A stretch of DNA of 40,230 nucleotides from Clostridiales bacterium (lineage in GTDB: Bacteria; Bacillota; Clostridia; Lachnospirales; Lachnospiraceae), in contig JALFSR010000088.1 of assembly GCA_022778745.1 (NCBI GenBank), forward strand, positions 1 to 40,230, written 5' to 3'. The notes below the pieces were generated by a model that saw only the letters and a program-made list of their open reading frames with translations, was not told where the DNA came from and did no database searches. Positions within the stretch are counted from its first letter, which is position 1. Every line of letters starts with the position of its first letter. The position numbers and the translations under genes are program-made. Below, piece by piece: positions 15,493 through 24,314 of the stretch.

Positions 15493-16503
15493 ATGGAACA
15501 ATTAAGAATTCCTCAAAATTATAAAACTCATTTAAATATAAGAGATACCGAAATTGCAATCAAATATGTAAAAGATTATTTTGAAAGGGAGCTTGCAAAT
15601 CAGCTTAATCTTACCCGTGTATCCGCTCCACTTTTTGTTGTTCCTGAAAGTGGATTAAATGATACATTAAATGGTGTAGAACGCCCAGTTTCCTTTGGAA
15701 TCAAAGAACAAAAAAACCGTCCAGCTGAAATCGTACATTCACTTGCTAAATGGAAGCGTTATGCATTAAAGCGTTATGGTTTTCAGCATGGAGAAGGATT
15801 ATATACAGATATGAATGCAATTCGCCGTGATGAAGATACTGATAATATTCACTCTATTTTCGTCGATCAGTGGGACTGGGAATGCATCATTGATAGAGAA
15901 GAACGTACTATTGAGACATTAAAGGCAACAGTAAAGCGTGTATATGATGCACTCCGTTATACTGAACAGTTCATTTCTGAAAAATATGGTTATATTCACT
16001 TGCTTCTCCCAAAAGATATTTATTTCATGACAACTCAAGAATTAGAAGATATGTATCCAAATCTTTCTCCAAAGGATCGTGAATATGAAATCTGTAAGTT
16101 AAAAGGTGCAGTATTTATTATGCAAATCGGTGGTGAATTAGCATCTGGTGAAGTTCATGATGGTCGTGCACCTGACTATGATGACTGGAGCTTAAATGGA
16201 GATATTCTCGTTTACTATCCTGTCTTAGATATCGCTTTAGAATTATCTTCTATGGGTATCCGTGTTGATGAGGAAGCATTAGAGCGCCAGTTGGAAATTA
16301 GAGGATGCAGCGAACGTGCAGAACTTCCTTTCCAAAAGTCACTTTTAAACCACGAACTTCCATACACAATTGGCGGAGGAATTGGCCAATCACGAATCTG
16401 TATGTTCTTCCTTCGTAAAGCTCATATTGGAGAGGTTCAAGCTTCTATTTGGCCAGATGATGTAGAAAAGCGCTGCGAAGAAGCTGGAATTCATTTATTA
16501 TAA
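15493..16503 (+). CDS. asnA: Aspartate-ammonia ligase (asparagine synthetase A)
   Basis: ATP-dependent enzyme making asparagine from aspartate and ammonia through aspartyl-AMP. The 336-residue length is typical. It is built on the class II aminoacyl-tRNA synthetase core and shows the family blocks VSFGIKEQ, LAKWKRYALKRYGF, TDMNAIRRDED, HSIFVDQWDWE and the C-terminal ATP-site GGGIGQSRICMFFL. AAGGAGG precedes the ATG. The gap to murG (37 bp) is too short for a T-box. The rhomboid gene starts 11 bp after its stop, so murG-asnA-rhomboid look like one transcript that ends at 17638-17673. Confidence 0.96.
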   Translation: MEQLRIPQNYKTHLNIRDTEIAIKYVKDYFERELANQLNLTRVSAPLFVVPESGLNDTLNGVERPVSFGIKEQKNRPAEIVHSLAKWKRYALKRYGFQHGEGLYTDMNAIRRDEDTDNIHSIFVDQWDWECIIDREERTIETLKATVKRVYDALRYTEQFISEKYGYIHLLLPKDIYFMTTQELEDMYPNLSPKDREYEICKLKGAVFIMQIGGELASGEVHDGRAPDYDDWSLNGDILVYYPVLDIALELSSMGIRVDEEALERQLEIRGCSERAELPFQKSLLNHELPYTIGGGIGQSRICMFFLRKAHIGEVQASIWPDDVEKRCEEAGIHLL

Positions 16504-16514
16504 AAGGTGAAGCA

Positions 16515-17564
16515 ATGATACGCGAACAACTGGACTTTGATTTGATCCATAGCGATTGGACAAAAATTAATACTAATATCGAGCAAGTTTCATTTTATTA
16601 TATAAAAAAGGACTATACTCAATATGTTGTCAGCATCATAGATGACTGTTCGGAATTTCTATCTCATCCAATGCTGTTAGAACACCTCCTTCAGCAATCA
16701 GAGCCATTATTTTCTGATGAGAATCTTTCTTATCAAATGCTTTGTATCGTACTGACAACACAGGTAGCTCGTACACAGACAATGATACAAAGTTCTTATG
16801 CCAAATGGCTTATTGATCTTTCATCCAATAAATTAATCATTTTTGAAGATCAGCCTTCCAATTTTTTAGATTTACGTCAAAAAATTGAATCAATCTGTGA
16901 AAGTAATTGGAACATGGATTCTGCAGAAGATGGAAATTTTAATTATTCCACTCCTATAAAACAAAAATTTTCTGCATTTTTAAAGTCCAATTCCATTGTC
17001 AATTCTATTATCATTTTGCTGAATGTATTAATTTTTATTATTATGGAATTTACTGGAGATACACAAAATCCTTCTTTTATGCATCTTTATGGTGCATTAA
17101 GCAGTTCGGATTTATTTATTTCCCACGAATACTTTCGTACTGTGAGCAGTATATTCCTACATTTTGGCATTCAGCACCTTCTAAGTAATATGATTGTACT
17201 TTGGGCACTTGGTACTGTTTTGGAACGGTTAATCGGAAGTCTTCGCTATACTGGGATTTACCTTGTCAGCGGCATTGGTGCCAACATCATTTCTATGATA
17301 TGGTACTGGCATATGCATGAATATTATGTTGTTTCTGCTGGAGCTTCTGGAGCTATATTTGGAGTCGTAGGCACCCTTTTATATATTATTATTCGCAATA
17401 AAGGTCATGTAAATGAAATTAGCGGCAAACAATTAATATGGCTTTGTATATTTACATTCTTTCACGGTTTATCCAGTATTGAGATCAACAACAGTGCCCA
17501 TTTTGCAGGATTAATCATTGGTTTTTTTTGCGGCATCATTTTTTATCGAACAAATAAGCATTAA
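16515..17564 (+). CDS. Rhomboid-family intramembrane serine protease
   Basis: A 349-residue protein with a soluble N-terminal region (about 1-155, unrecognised) and a rhomboid membrane domain of about six segments from 160 on. The catalytic dyad is visible: Ser278 in GASGA and His329 in NSAHFAG. The H216-x4-H221-x3-N225 motif (HFGIQHLLSN) is also present. It should cleave transmembrane substrates within the bilayer; the substrate is unknown. The start follows AAAGGTG, 11 bp after asnA. An N-terminal soluble extension of this kind occurs in other Firmicutes rhomboids (GluP type). I do not see TPR motifs, so I leave the name open. Confidence 0.9.
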   Translation: MIREQLDFDLIHSDWTKINTNIEQVSFYYIKKDYTQYVVSIIDDCSEFLSHPMLLEHLLQQSEPLFSDENLSYQMLCIVLTTQVARTQTMIQSSYAKWLIDLSSNKLIIFEDQPSNFLDLRQKIESICESNWNMDSAEDGNFNYSTPIKQKFSAFLKSNSIVNSIIILLNVLIFIIMEFTGDTQNPSFMHLYGALSSSDLFISHEYFRTVSSIFLHFGIQHLLSNMIVLWALGTVLERLIGSLRYTGIYLVSGIGANIISMIWYWHMHEYYVVSAGASGAIFGVVGTLLYIIIRNKGHVNEISGKQLIWLCIFTFFHGLSSIEINNSAHFAGLIIGFFCGIIFYRTNKH

Positions 17565-17637
17565 TATTTAAATTTAGATTGGTAATTCACCCTAATCAAC
17601 AAAATCATCTGCTTTAAGTGTACTAAGCAGTTTTCTT

Positions 17638-17673
17638 CCCCCACTTAGTGTTTGTCACACTTTAAAGTGGGGG
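17638..17673. terminator. Bidirectional terminator between the rhomboid and histidine kinase genes
   Basis: CCCCCACTT pairs with AAGTGGGGG, with an inner AGTGT/ACACT stem. T-rich DNA lies on one side and A/T-rich DNA on the other, at the meeting point of two convergent genes. Confidence 0.75.
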
Positions 17674-17678
17674 ATTAT

Positions 17679-18416
17679 TCATTTTTGTAATACCTTCGGC
17701 AATGTGATTGTCATTGTTGTTCCTTTTCCAATTGATGAATATACCGTAATTCGACCTTCATGTGCATCAACAATTCTCTTTACAACAGATAAACCTAAGC
17801 CCGTTCCGCCCGGCTTATATGTAACAAATGGTTCAAAAATATGTGCTAATTTCTCTGCTTCTATCCCGCACCCATCATCTTCTATAGAAATTCGGATTGT
17901 CTTTTCATCTGTTGTTAATGTCACATTTACTGTCCCTGCATCGTCTACTGCTTCTAATGCATTTTTTATTAGATTCAAAAATGCCTCATATAACTTTGTT
18001 TGATCTGCATAAATAGCTGGAATATCACTTTGACAACGAAATGTTAATACCTTTTCTGTATTTTCTGTCAACGGAAGACATGCCTGATACGTTTCTCTTA
18101 ACAATTTATATAAATCAACCCTCTTATAATTTAATTTAATACTGTTATTATAATCGCTCATTTGATTTATAAATGAAAGCATATACTGGCAGTCTTTGTT
18201 CACTTCCTTCCAATATTTATACATCATTATTTCTGGATGCGTTTTCTCTAAAAATTGTAATGAACTATTCATTAACGTCAACACATTTCGAAGTTCATGA
18301 GAAATATGTGAAAGAAACATATCTTGATTTTCTTCAATCTCATGAATAATTGCTGCGACCTCTGGATTTTCTTTTTCTACTTCCTTTGTTTTTAACACTA
18401 AATCTTCTGACCACAT
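17679..18416 (-). CDS. Soluble sensor histidine kinase
   Basis: A 245-residue kinase with no membrane segment or sensor domain. Its layout is a short N-terminal helix, a HisKA dimerisation domain with the phospho-acceptor H-box FLSHISHELRN, and an HATPase_c domain with N-box NLIKNALEAV, G1 DDGCGIE, F-box-like IFEPF and G2 GGTGLGLSVVKRI. All catalytic motifs are intact. The frame opens at 18455, but GAGGAGGAAG lies 8 bases before the ATG at 18416. There is no response regulator next to it, so it is an orphan. It may take its signal through a partner protein, as Spo0A-phosphorelay kinases or KinB-like proteins do; that is inference. Confidence 0.88.
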   Translation of the reverse strand: MWSEDLVLKTKEVEKENPEVAAIIHEIEENQDMFLSHISHELRNVLTLMNSSLQFLEKTHPEIMMYKYWKEVNKDCQYMLSFINQMSDYNNSIKLNYKRVDLYKLLRETYQACLPLTENTEKVLTFRCQSDIPAIYADQTKLYEAFLNLIKNALEAVDDAGTVNVTLTTDEKTIRISIEDDGCGIEAEKLAHIFEPFVTYKPGGTGLGLSVVKRIVDAHEGRITVYSSIGKGTTMTITLPKVLQK

Positions 18417-18739
18417 AATAACTTCCTCCTCATCTTTATTCATTTCATAAAACAAATTGTTTTCTTATCTAATTTAATCAAATTAATCAGATATTCAAAA
18501 TTCAATTCCGTCATTTTTAGTTTAACATGAAAAGAAAAGTTCAGAAAAGAAAGATCCTTTGACATTTTCTCCATTATTTTTTAAAAATAATGTCAGAAAA
18601 TCTAATATTAACTACTAATTTTTTTCTATATCAACAATTATCCTTTCTTTTACAGATATATTTCATTATTTTATTATTACCATGTCGAATTCGTTCACAA
18701 ATATTTGTATTCTATATAGAATTTTTAAAATAATTATGT
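18417..18739. other. Divergent intergenic region, histidine kinase / HIT
   Basis: About 320 bp of AT-rich DNA holding the promoters of the two divergent genes. The hit gene has TATAAT at 18740-18745 with a weak -35 (TAGAAT, 18717-18722). I see no other conserved signal. Confidence 0.4.
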
Positions 18740-18792
18740 TATAATTGTTGCAGTTAACTACTTATTTTTATTTTTTATTAGGAGGAACTTTA

Positions 18793-19206
18793 ATGGAAAA
18801 CTGTATTTTTTGTAGAATAGCATCTGGAGAGATCCCTTCCCAGACTGTTTATGAAGACGACTATTTTCGTGCAATTTTAGATTTGAGTCCTGCATCCAAA
18901 GGACATACTTTAATTTTACCAAAAAAACATTTCAAAGATGTTACAGAATTAGATGAAACTTATGCTGCTAAAATTCTCCCTCTTGCAGCCAAAATTGGTC
19001 AGGCAATGAAAACAAAACTCGGATGTGCTGGATTTAATATTGTTCAAAATAATGGAGAAGCTGCTGGACAAACAGTAATGCACTATCATATGCATATTAT
19101 TCCAAGATACGCCGATGGTCCACAAATGGTTATATGGGAACCAAAGGAATCCAATCCAGACGAACAGGCACAAATCGCTTCCCTTTTGTCAGAAGCATTA
19201 AAATAA
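18793..19206 (+). CDS. HIT family nucleotide hydrolase
   Basis: A 137-residue histidine-triad protein starting MENCIFCRIASGEIPS, with the zinc-type CxxC near the N-terminus and the active-site triad MHYHMHIIPRY near 98-108. HIT proteins of the HinT branch hydrolyse purine-nucleotide phosphoramidates and AMP-lysine adducts. AGGAGG lies upstream of the ATG at 18793; the open frame extends to 18745 without a ribosome site. Monocistronic, ended by the long hairpin at 19240-19304. Confidence 0.93.
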   Translation: MENCIFCRIASGEIPSQTVYEDDYFRAILDLSPASKGHTLILPKKHFKDVTELDETYAAKILPLAAKIGQAMKTKLGCAGFNIVQNNGEAAGQTVMHYHMHIIPRYADGPQMVIWEPKESNPDEQAQIASLLSEALK

Positions 19207-19239
19207 ACTCAACAGAACATATCTAACAAGGAAATTTAA

Positions 19240-19304
19240 TATGCAATTTGCGTATGAGGCAAATGGAAATATAATTATGTCCGTTTGCCTCATACCTTTG
19301 CATA
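19240..19304. terminator. Long hairpin between hit and the end of the tad operon
   Basis: GTATGAGGCAAA (from 19252) pairs with TTTGCCTCATAC, and outer TATGCAA/TTGCATA arms extend the stem. It lies between two convergent genes. The U-tract is poor, so it may terminate with help or mainly protect 3' ends. Confidence 0.5.
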
Positions 19305-19366
19305 ATAGCATTTCACAAAACACATCAGCTGTATTCTAAATTGCAAGCTGCTCAAAATTTTTATAA

Positions 19367-20374
19367 TCATTCATCAAAATACCATCGTTTCACAATAATC
19401 ACATTCGTTCCAAGAACAAATAATAATATTCCCATACATATCCACGGATACTTTGCCCAGACTTTTTGAATCGGCACTAATTTTCCGCTAAATATAATAA
19501 TCACCGCAATCAATGTAATAAATGGAACTGCCATCCATATTTTTTCAGCATTTAACTCTTTTTTATTAAACTTAAATAAAATTTCTTTTTTCTTTTCTTT
19601 TATTATTTTTTCTTCTGCAGCTTCATTTATATGCGATTCCTCATGAGGTACTTCTAATTGCTCTGGCAGTTTCCACTGCTTCTCATTATACGATTCATTT
19701 TTATATTGTTCACATTTCAGTTCCACTCGTTCACTATCTCGTATTTCACTATCTGAAGTATTTTTTATATTTTTACGATAATCTTGCTTTTCATTTGAAA
19801 TATAGTTTTTATATTCATTCCACTGCTCTGGCTGCCTTCGTTCTACAATTTCTTTCAATTTTACTAGAGAAACATTGTCATTAAAACTTTCCTGAAATAA
19901 GCTATATGCTAAAAAAACTGCTTCTGGATCTTTATGATCAATTTTCTTTAGGATCAACTGTAATAATGAACGAAGCCCATCTTTATTATCGTTCGGAGGA
20001 TAATAACAAAAATAAATTTCCCATGTTTCCTCATCCATATAAATATACTCTTCCTCCAACATCAGACATTGATCCGATAAAAGGTAAGAATCTAAACTTT
20101 TTATTGTATTCACAAGTGTATCAATTACTGTTTTCACTTGATTGAAACTCAACTTATTTTCTTCGAGCCATTTTATCATTTGATTTTTCCCTGACACTTC
20201 ATAACAATACTGCAGTTTCCTGTCTACCTGTTCGATATGAAATGGAAGCAATCCTGGAATTTCATTTTTTTCAAGCATCTGAATTTGATAATCCATTGTC
20301 TGATCCTCTCCTGACAAAACCATGTAGCTCCGATTCATATCCTTCATATAAGATACTTCCATCATTTTCTCCAT
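19367..20374 (-). CDS. DUF6382 membrane protein at the end of the tad operon
   Basis: A 335-residue protein. Residues about 1-175 match DUF6382 (a region with LSFNQVKTVI, YIYMDEETWEIYFCYYPP and SLFQESF), which usually forms the N-terminus of FHA-domain proteins in Lachnospiraceae. A charged linker follows (about 180-280). Two closely spaced transmembrane segments follow that (IWMAVPFITLIAVIIIF and WICMGILLFVLGTNVIIV), and the protein ends six residues later. The FHA domain expected after the membrane hairpin is missing, and no remnant is visible in the 160 bp downstream. Last gene of the tad operon, 20 bp after the pseudopilin. The start is uncertain: ATG at 20374, or one of several ATGs in the next 50 bases. 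Confidence 0.65.
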   Translation of the reverse strand: MEKMMEVSYMKDMNRSYMVLSGEDQTMDYQIQMLEKNEIPGLLPFHIEQVDRKLQYCYEVSGKNQMIKWLEENKLSFNQVKTVIDTLVNTIKSLDSYLLSDQCLMLEEEYIYMDEETWEIYFCYYPPNDNKDGLRSLLQLILKKIDHKDPEAVFLAYSLFQESFNDNVSLVKLKEIVERRQPEQWNEYKNYISNEKQDYRKNIKNTSDSEIRDSERVELKCEQYKNESYNEKQWKLPEQLEVPHEESHINEAAEEKIIKEKKKEILFKFNKKELNAEKIWMAVPFITLIAVIIIFSGKLVPIQKVWAKYPWICMGILLFVLGTNVIIVKRWYFDE

Positions 20375-20394
20375 TTCGCATATGCCTTACAGCA

Positions 20395-20889
20395 CTATTC
20401 TTTTATTCCTCGACAAAGCCGAATTAATTCCTCTGATTCTTTCTCCTCTATTTTTATTTCATTGCAGACGGATACCATCCTTTTATTTAGTATTGATTCA
20501 ATCCATCTGTCTGGAAAAAAAATATTCATTTCATATTTTAACGTAATTGTTCCTACTTCCACATCTGCATGAACTTGTCTTATATTTGATATAAGCAGCT
20601 TTCCCTTTAATTGGTCTTTGACTCGCTGTTCTAATTTTTGACCATTATTTTTATAAAACAGCCTCCATAATATACTTCTTTTTGACCATTCGTCCCATAC
20701 AATCGTCCCGTCTACCTGATCCGAGCATTCTATTACAAAACGATTTTCCTTCTTTATACAATCAATCATTACAATACTTGCCATATGACAATCATGTATA
20801 TAAAATCCAATATAGATCATTCCAAGCATAACACAAATAATAAAACATAAAATAAATGATGCCTCTACTGTATAACTTCCATCTTTCAT
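20395..20889 (-). CDS. TadE-like pseudopilin
   Basis: A 164-residue protein whose N-terminus MKDGSYTVEASFILCFIICVM has the TadE pattern: a short charged leader, G/S then TVEA, and one hydrophobic helix (about 9-30). The rest is extracytoplasmic with no recognised domain. TadE-type minor pseudopilins are processed by the prepilin peptidase and take part in Flp pilus assembly. AAAGG precedes the ATG. It is located between the second prepilin peptidase and the DUF6382 gene. Confidence 0.7.
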   Translation of the reverse strand: MKDGSYTVEASFILCFIICVMLGMIYIGFYIHDCHMASIVMIDCIKKENRFVIECSDQVDGTIVWDEWSKRSILWRLFYKNNGQKLEQRVKDQLKGKLLISNIRQVHADVEVGTITLKYEMNIFFPDRWIESILNKRMVSVCNEIKIEEKESEELIRLCRGIKE

Positions 20890-21011
20890 TTATCTAACCT
20901 TTCATAACAATTTATTTAATGTAACTTTACTCTTGTTTCGTATTTCACACACTTGAAACAAATAATTTCCTTACCTTAGTTCGAAATTCAAGTCGGGCTA
21001 TTTATTGTACG

Positions 21012-21461
21012 TTATATTGATATAGCAGCAATAAATTCCAGCATAATATACGCAGCTAATACAAATGGTATAAATGCAATTTTATATGTTTTTTTCTTTT
21101 TCATAACTAAGATTAAAAAAAGAGAAACTATACTGCTTCCTATTAATGCAAATAATAATAACACGATACTATTCCAAATCCCTATCCACATTCCTAATAC
21201 AAGGAACACTATTCCATCTCCATATCCAATACTTTGTCTAGAAATTTTAGCAATTACTAACAGTATAATTCCAATACTTAAGGAACTTCCTAAAAATAAT
21301 ATCTGTTGTTTCTTGCAAAAAAGCTGATAACCAATTGCTCCTAATCCCCATATCAAGCACCATTTCATTGATATTTTCTTTTTTCTAAAATCGGTAATGC
21401 TGCATGGTATTAAAAATATAAGCGGCATAATATTCATAAATCTCATCAGGCACGAAAACAT
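21012..21461 (-). CDS. Prepilin peptidase, A24 type (second copy in the locus)
   Basis: A 149-residue integral membrane aspartic protease of the short TadV/CpaA type, about five hydrophobic segments. The two catalytic aspartates are visible: one after the first segment (CSITDFRKKKIS) and one in the GxGD motif (SIGYGDGIVFLV). It should cleave leaders of the Flp1 pilin and TadE-like proteins. It lies inside the tad operon but is separated by about 110 bp from each neighbour, with no strong ribosome site. The other A24 gene (28769-29265) carries a frameshift, so this intact copy may be the working enzyme. Confidence 0.82.
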   Translation of the reverse strand: MFSCLMRFMNIMPLIFLIPCSITDFRKKKISMKWCLIWGLGAIGYQLFCKKQQILFLGSSLSIGIILLVIAKISRQSIGYGDGIVFLVLGMWIGIWNSIVLLLFALIGSSIVSLFLILVMKKKKTYKIAFIPFVLAAYIMLEFIAAISI

Positions 21462-21574
21462 ACTTTTTTCAAATAATAGAGAAGTGCCATTTTCCTTTCT
21501 AATAGCATTTGTTATTTTTATTATTATAGAACAAACTCACAGTATCTATTATAGAGAAAACTACTGCATTTACA

Positions 21575-22504
21575 CTACTTTTCATTTTGCTGACATTTCT
21601 TGCATAACTGACGTTCTCCTATATCAGAGTATAAAATAGTTCGGATTCCTCGTGTCAATCCTGGACATGTAGTACGATAATGATAACGGTCCCCATAGTT
21701 TGTAATATAAACCCACTCTCCCACTTCTCCTTTTGCACAAAACTCACATCTATAATATTTTGCTCCAGTCTCGTTTCTCTGTGATTTTATATCGGAATAA
21801 TCGACTTGTCTTATATTTCTCTTTAAATAGCTGCATTCAAGACTTGTATGATAAACCGAACCATTTACTGTCACATATACAATCGGCTCTTCTTTCTCTT
21901 GTGTACTTTCTTCTCCAATCCAAAGTTTTCTTCTGCATCTTTGTGTAATCCATAATTGATTATTAAAAAAAATAGGAACGGGTGAACGTATTCTATAACT
22001 TAAAATTAAATCTACAAATTCTTCATCAACGGACACAGTAGAACCAATAAAAGAAATTCCATCACTTCCATTTTGAATACAGCAATGATCCAAATAGTTT
22101 TTTCCTGCTGTTTTAATAACTTCATTTTTTATAATTAATATAGTTGCACAATCTATGATCCACTCTCCAATTACACTATCCAATCCATTTACTTTCTCTT
22201 TAACAAGCCGCTCCGCATAACTGTATGATGCAACTTTTTCTGCAGTAACTTCCATTGCATTTTGCAGTCTTGTCTGTGTATACGCGGTCTGACCTAATAA
22301 AATAAGAGAGACAATTGCAAAAACAAAAATTGGTAATACAATTGCTGCCTCAACTGTTAAACTTCCAGAGATGGATGAACATGTTCTCTTCTCGTCTTTA
22401 GAAACCTTTGTTATAAGATTTGCATTGGTACTTGGAGAGTAATTTTTTTTCTGATATTGTTGAATGATAATTTCTTTTTTTACTAGAGTACGAGAAGAGA
22501 ACAT
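21575..22504 (-). CDS. TadE-like protein with tandem zinc-finger-like C-terminal repeats
   Basis: A 309-residue protein (start ATG at 22504, with AAGGAGGTGG six bases upstream; a GTG at 22510 is also possible). After a 45-residue polar leader comes the TadE signature GSLTVEAAIVLPIFVFAIVS and one membrane helix; the rest should be outside. The C-terminal 95 residues hold two copies of one pattern: YH-x4-5-C-x2-L-x-R-x-IR...YSDI, then CxxC (CEFC and CKKC). Each copy offers one His and three Cys, suiting a bound zinc ion. Similar H...C...CxxC tails end some secreted nucleases. It follows the DUF5702 gene by 14 bp in the tad operon. The role of the tail is unknown. Confidence 0.72.
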   Translation of the reverse strand: MFSSRTLVKKEIIIQQYQKKNYSPSTNANLITKVSKDEKRTCSSISGSLTVEAAIVLPIFVFAIVSLILLGQTAYTQTRLQNAMEVTAEKVASYSYAERLVKEKVNGLDSVIGEWIIDCATILIIKNEVIKTAGKNYLDHCCIQNGSDGISFIGSTVSVDEEFVDLILSYRIRSPVPIFFNNQLWITQRCRRKLWIGEESTQEKEEPIVYVTVNGSVYHTSLECSYLKRNIRQVDYSDIKSQRNETGAKYYRCEFCAKGEVGEWVYITNYGDRYHYRTTCPGLTRGIRTILYSDIGERQLCKKCQQNEK

Positions 22505-22518
22505 GTTCACCCACCTCC

Positions 22519-24099
22519 TTAATAATTTCTTCCTACTGCAGTAATAATACGATACTTTTCATTACTCCGATTCCACATTTTTCTTACTCCTGGAAACATC
22601 AAAAATAACTGATTTGCTTCTGCTTCTACACAGATCTGTGCTGAATACACATAATTTTTCATCTCAAAATTCGGAACACTTTGCTGCATATTTTGCTGTA
22701 CTATATCCATCGTACGATAAATTTTCTCAGACTTATCCACTGTCAATAACAGTACTCTCATATAATCTTCATAACCTAATCCATTTTCATCATTGTTTTC
22801 ATTTTGTCCTGCTCCATAAAAGAAATCTTTCAATCCACTTAATCCCAGCTGCCACGATTGTTCTGTCTTTATAAGAGTAACTTTTTTTCCAGACAACAAT
22901 CTTCTTACATCTAACAATGATTCTGCATATGCCCATGAACCAACAATAACTAACTGAACTGCTGTGACAAGAGGTGGGATCATTGCCCATCCAACCATCG
23001 CCGTAGCCATCCCTAAAGCTTCTTCCATTTTTGCAGTGGATGAAAAAATATGTGCAATATTCAATCCCTCTCTTATCCACAATAAACGGTTTATACAAGA
23101 CTTTAAATTTTCTTCATCAGAATTTTTTCCAAACAATATGTATTCTGTCTCATATTGAATTCCAGATTTTTTTTCATCAGAAATAAAATTGGAAAAATGC
23201 TTTAAGACATATTCTCCATATAATACCGCTCGCGCAGTTTTTTCAGCAATACTTCTATTATTCCACTCCAATTCGGTTACAGATGTCATAGACGGAAGTT
23301 TTTCAGTCTTTATCTGTTTTCCTGATATAGGAATTTGCTCCGGTACTACAATTTTTAAAAATCCACCTTTTTTTACTTCCTGTACTTGATGAATTACAGA
23401 CGACTCTATCTCTTTGTCATAACGCTGCTGATCAAATAAATTTTCTTCCGTTTCTTGCTCTGTCTCGTTTGCGGTTTCATCTTGCTGCATTCCATTTTTT
23501 ATAATATTATGTTCCACTATATTAAGAGTTGTCTTTGATATTTCTTCTTCCTTTGACTGATTTTCCCAATCTGTTTGATTTAATGTTTTTTCTGCCTCTT
23601 CTATCTTTTTGGATTGATCATTTCCCTTTTCCATCAACGTCTTCCAATTCAGCAATTGATCCGTAATATCCCCAACTTCTTTATACTTCATATAATCTAT
23701 AACTTCTTGTTCAAATACATTTCCTCCAAAATCTGTTGTCCGAACTGTGTTTAAAATACGAATATCTTCCAATTTCATTGGATACATTGTTGTTCCAATG
23801 AAAGACGTATCAAGTGTCGGAGTCATTTCATATTTCATATATTCTTCCATCTGATTTTTTAAATACAAATCCGAATATTTATCATTTCCTCCACTCCCAT
23901 TCAAGAACAACAATCCATACTGTTCTAATAACTGCCGATCATATGAAGCAAACATAGAGTCCAGTGCAGAATCTGCTGCCATATCCAACTGCTGCTGAAG
24001 TCCATTTAATCTCACTGTTTCAATTGTTGTACAAATCAGAGTAATCACAATTGTCAGACTTAAACTGAAAAATACAGTAATACTTCCTTTTCTTTCCAT
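22519..24099 (-). CDS. DUF5702 (TadG-like) pseudopilin-type protein
   Basis: A 526-residue protein with an N-terminal signal-anchor (GSITVFFSLSLTIVITLICTT), followed by QQLDMAADSALDSMFASYDRQLLEQYGLLFL. This start is typical of DUF5702 proteins in clostridial Tad loci, which take the place of TadG. The large remainder is extracytoplasmic, with acidic low-complexity stretches around 170-225 and one hydrophobic patch (MATAMVGWAMIPPLVTAVQLVIVG) near 365-390. Its ATG overlaps the stop of the pilin gene by one base (TAATG), so the two are translationally coupled. Likely a structural or surface part of the pilus system; the exact function is not known. Confidence 0.78.
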   Translation of the reverse strand: MERKGSITVFFSLSLTIVITLICTTIETVRLNGLQQQLDMAADSALDSMFASYDRQLLEQYGLLFLNGSGGNDKYSDLYLKNQMEEYMKYEMTPTLDTSFIGTTMYPMKLEDIRILNTVRTTDFGGNVFEQEVIDYMKYKEVGDITDQLLNWKTLMEKGNDQSKKIEEAEKTLNQTDWENQSKEEEISKTTLNIVEHNIIKNGMQQDETANETEQETEENLFDQQRYDKEIESSVIHQVQEVKKGGFLKIVVPEQIPISGKQIKTEKLPSMTSVTELEWNNRSIAEKTARAVLYGEYVLKHFSNFISDEKKSGIQYETEYILFGKNSDEENLKSCINRLLWIREGLNIAHIFSSTAKMEEALGMATAMVGWAMIPPLVTAVQLVIVGSWAYAESLLDVRRLLSGKKVTLIKTEQSWQLGLSGLKDFFYGAGQNENNDENGLGYEDYMRVLLLTVDKSEKIYRTMDIVQQNMQQSVPNFEMKNYVYSAQICVEAEANQLFLMFPGVRKMWNRSNEKYRIITAVGRNY

Positions 24100-24284
24100 T
24101 AGAAATCTTTCATTACACTTCCAGAGTTTGTCTGAATCGTCTTAAAAATATCATCCACCAACTTTTTGATCTGCTTTTTAAAAACCAATACAAGCGCAAT
24201 CAACACAACAAGTATCAATATAATTTCTACTACTCCAATTCCCGACTCATCCTTCGCCAATGCCAGCCAAAATTCTTTTCCCAT
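24099..24284 (-). CDS. Flp1-type type IVb pilin
   Basis: The major pilin candidate, 61 residues. The leader MGKEFWLALAKDESG ends at a prepilin cleavage site (G before IGVVEI) with Glu at +5 of the mature protein. A hydrophobic helix (VVEIILILVVLIALVLVF) follows, then a short basic and polar tail. This is the Flp1-like layout of Firmicutes. AGGAAAGGAG precedes the ATG. The gene is placed between tadC and the DUF5702 gene, and its stop overlaps the next start by one base. Confidence 0.88.
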   Translation of the reverse strand: MGKEFWLALAKDESGIGVVEIILILVVLIALVLVFKKQIKKLVDDIFKTIQTNSGSVMKDF

Positions 24285-24314
24285 AGAAATCTCCTTTCCT
24301 AAAACGATATCAAT

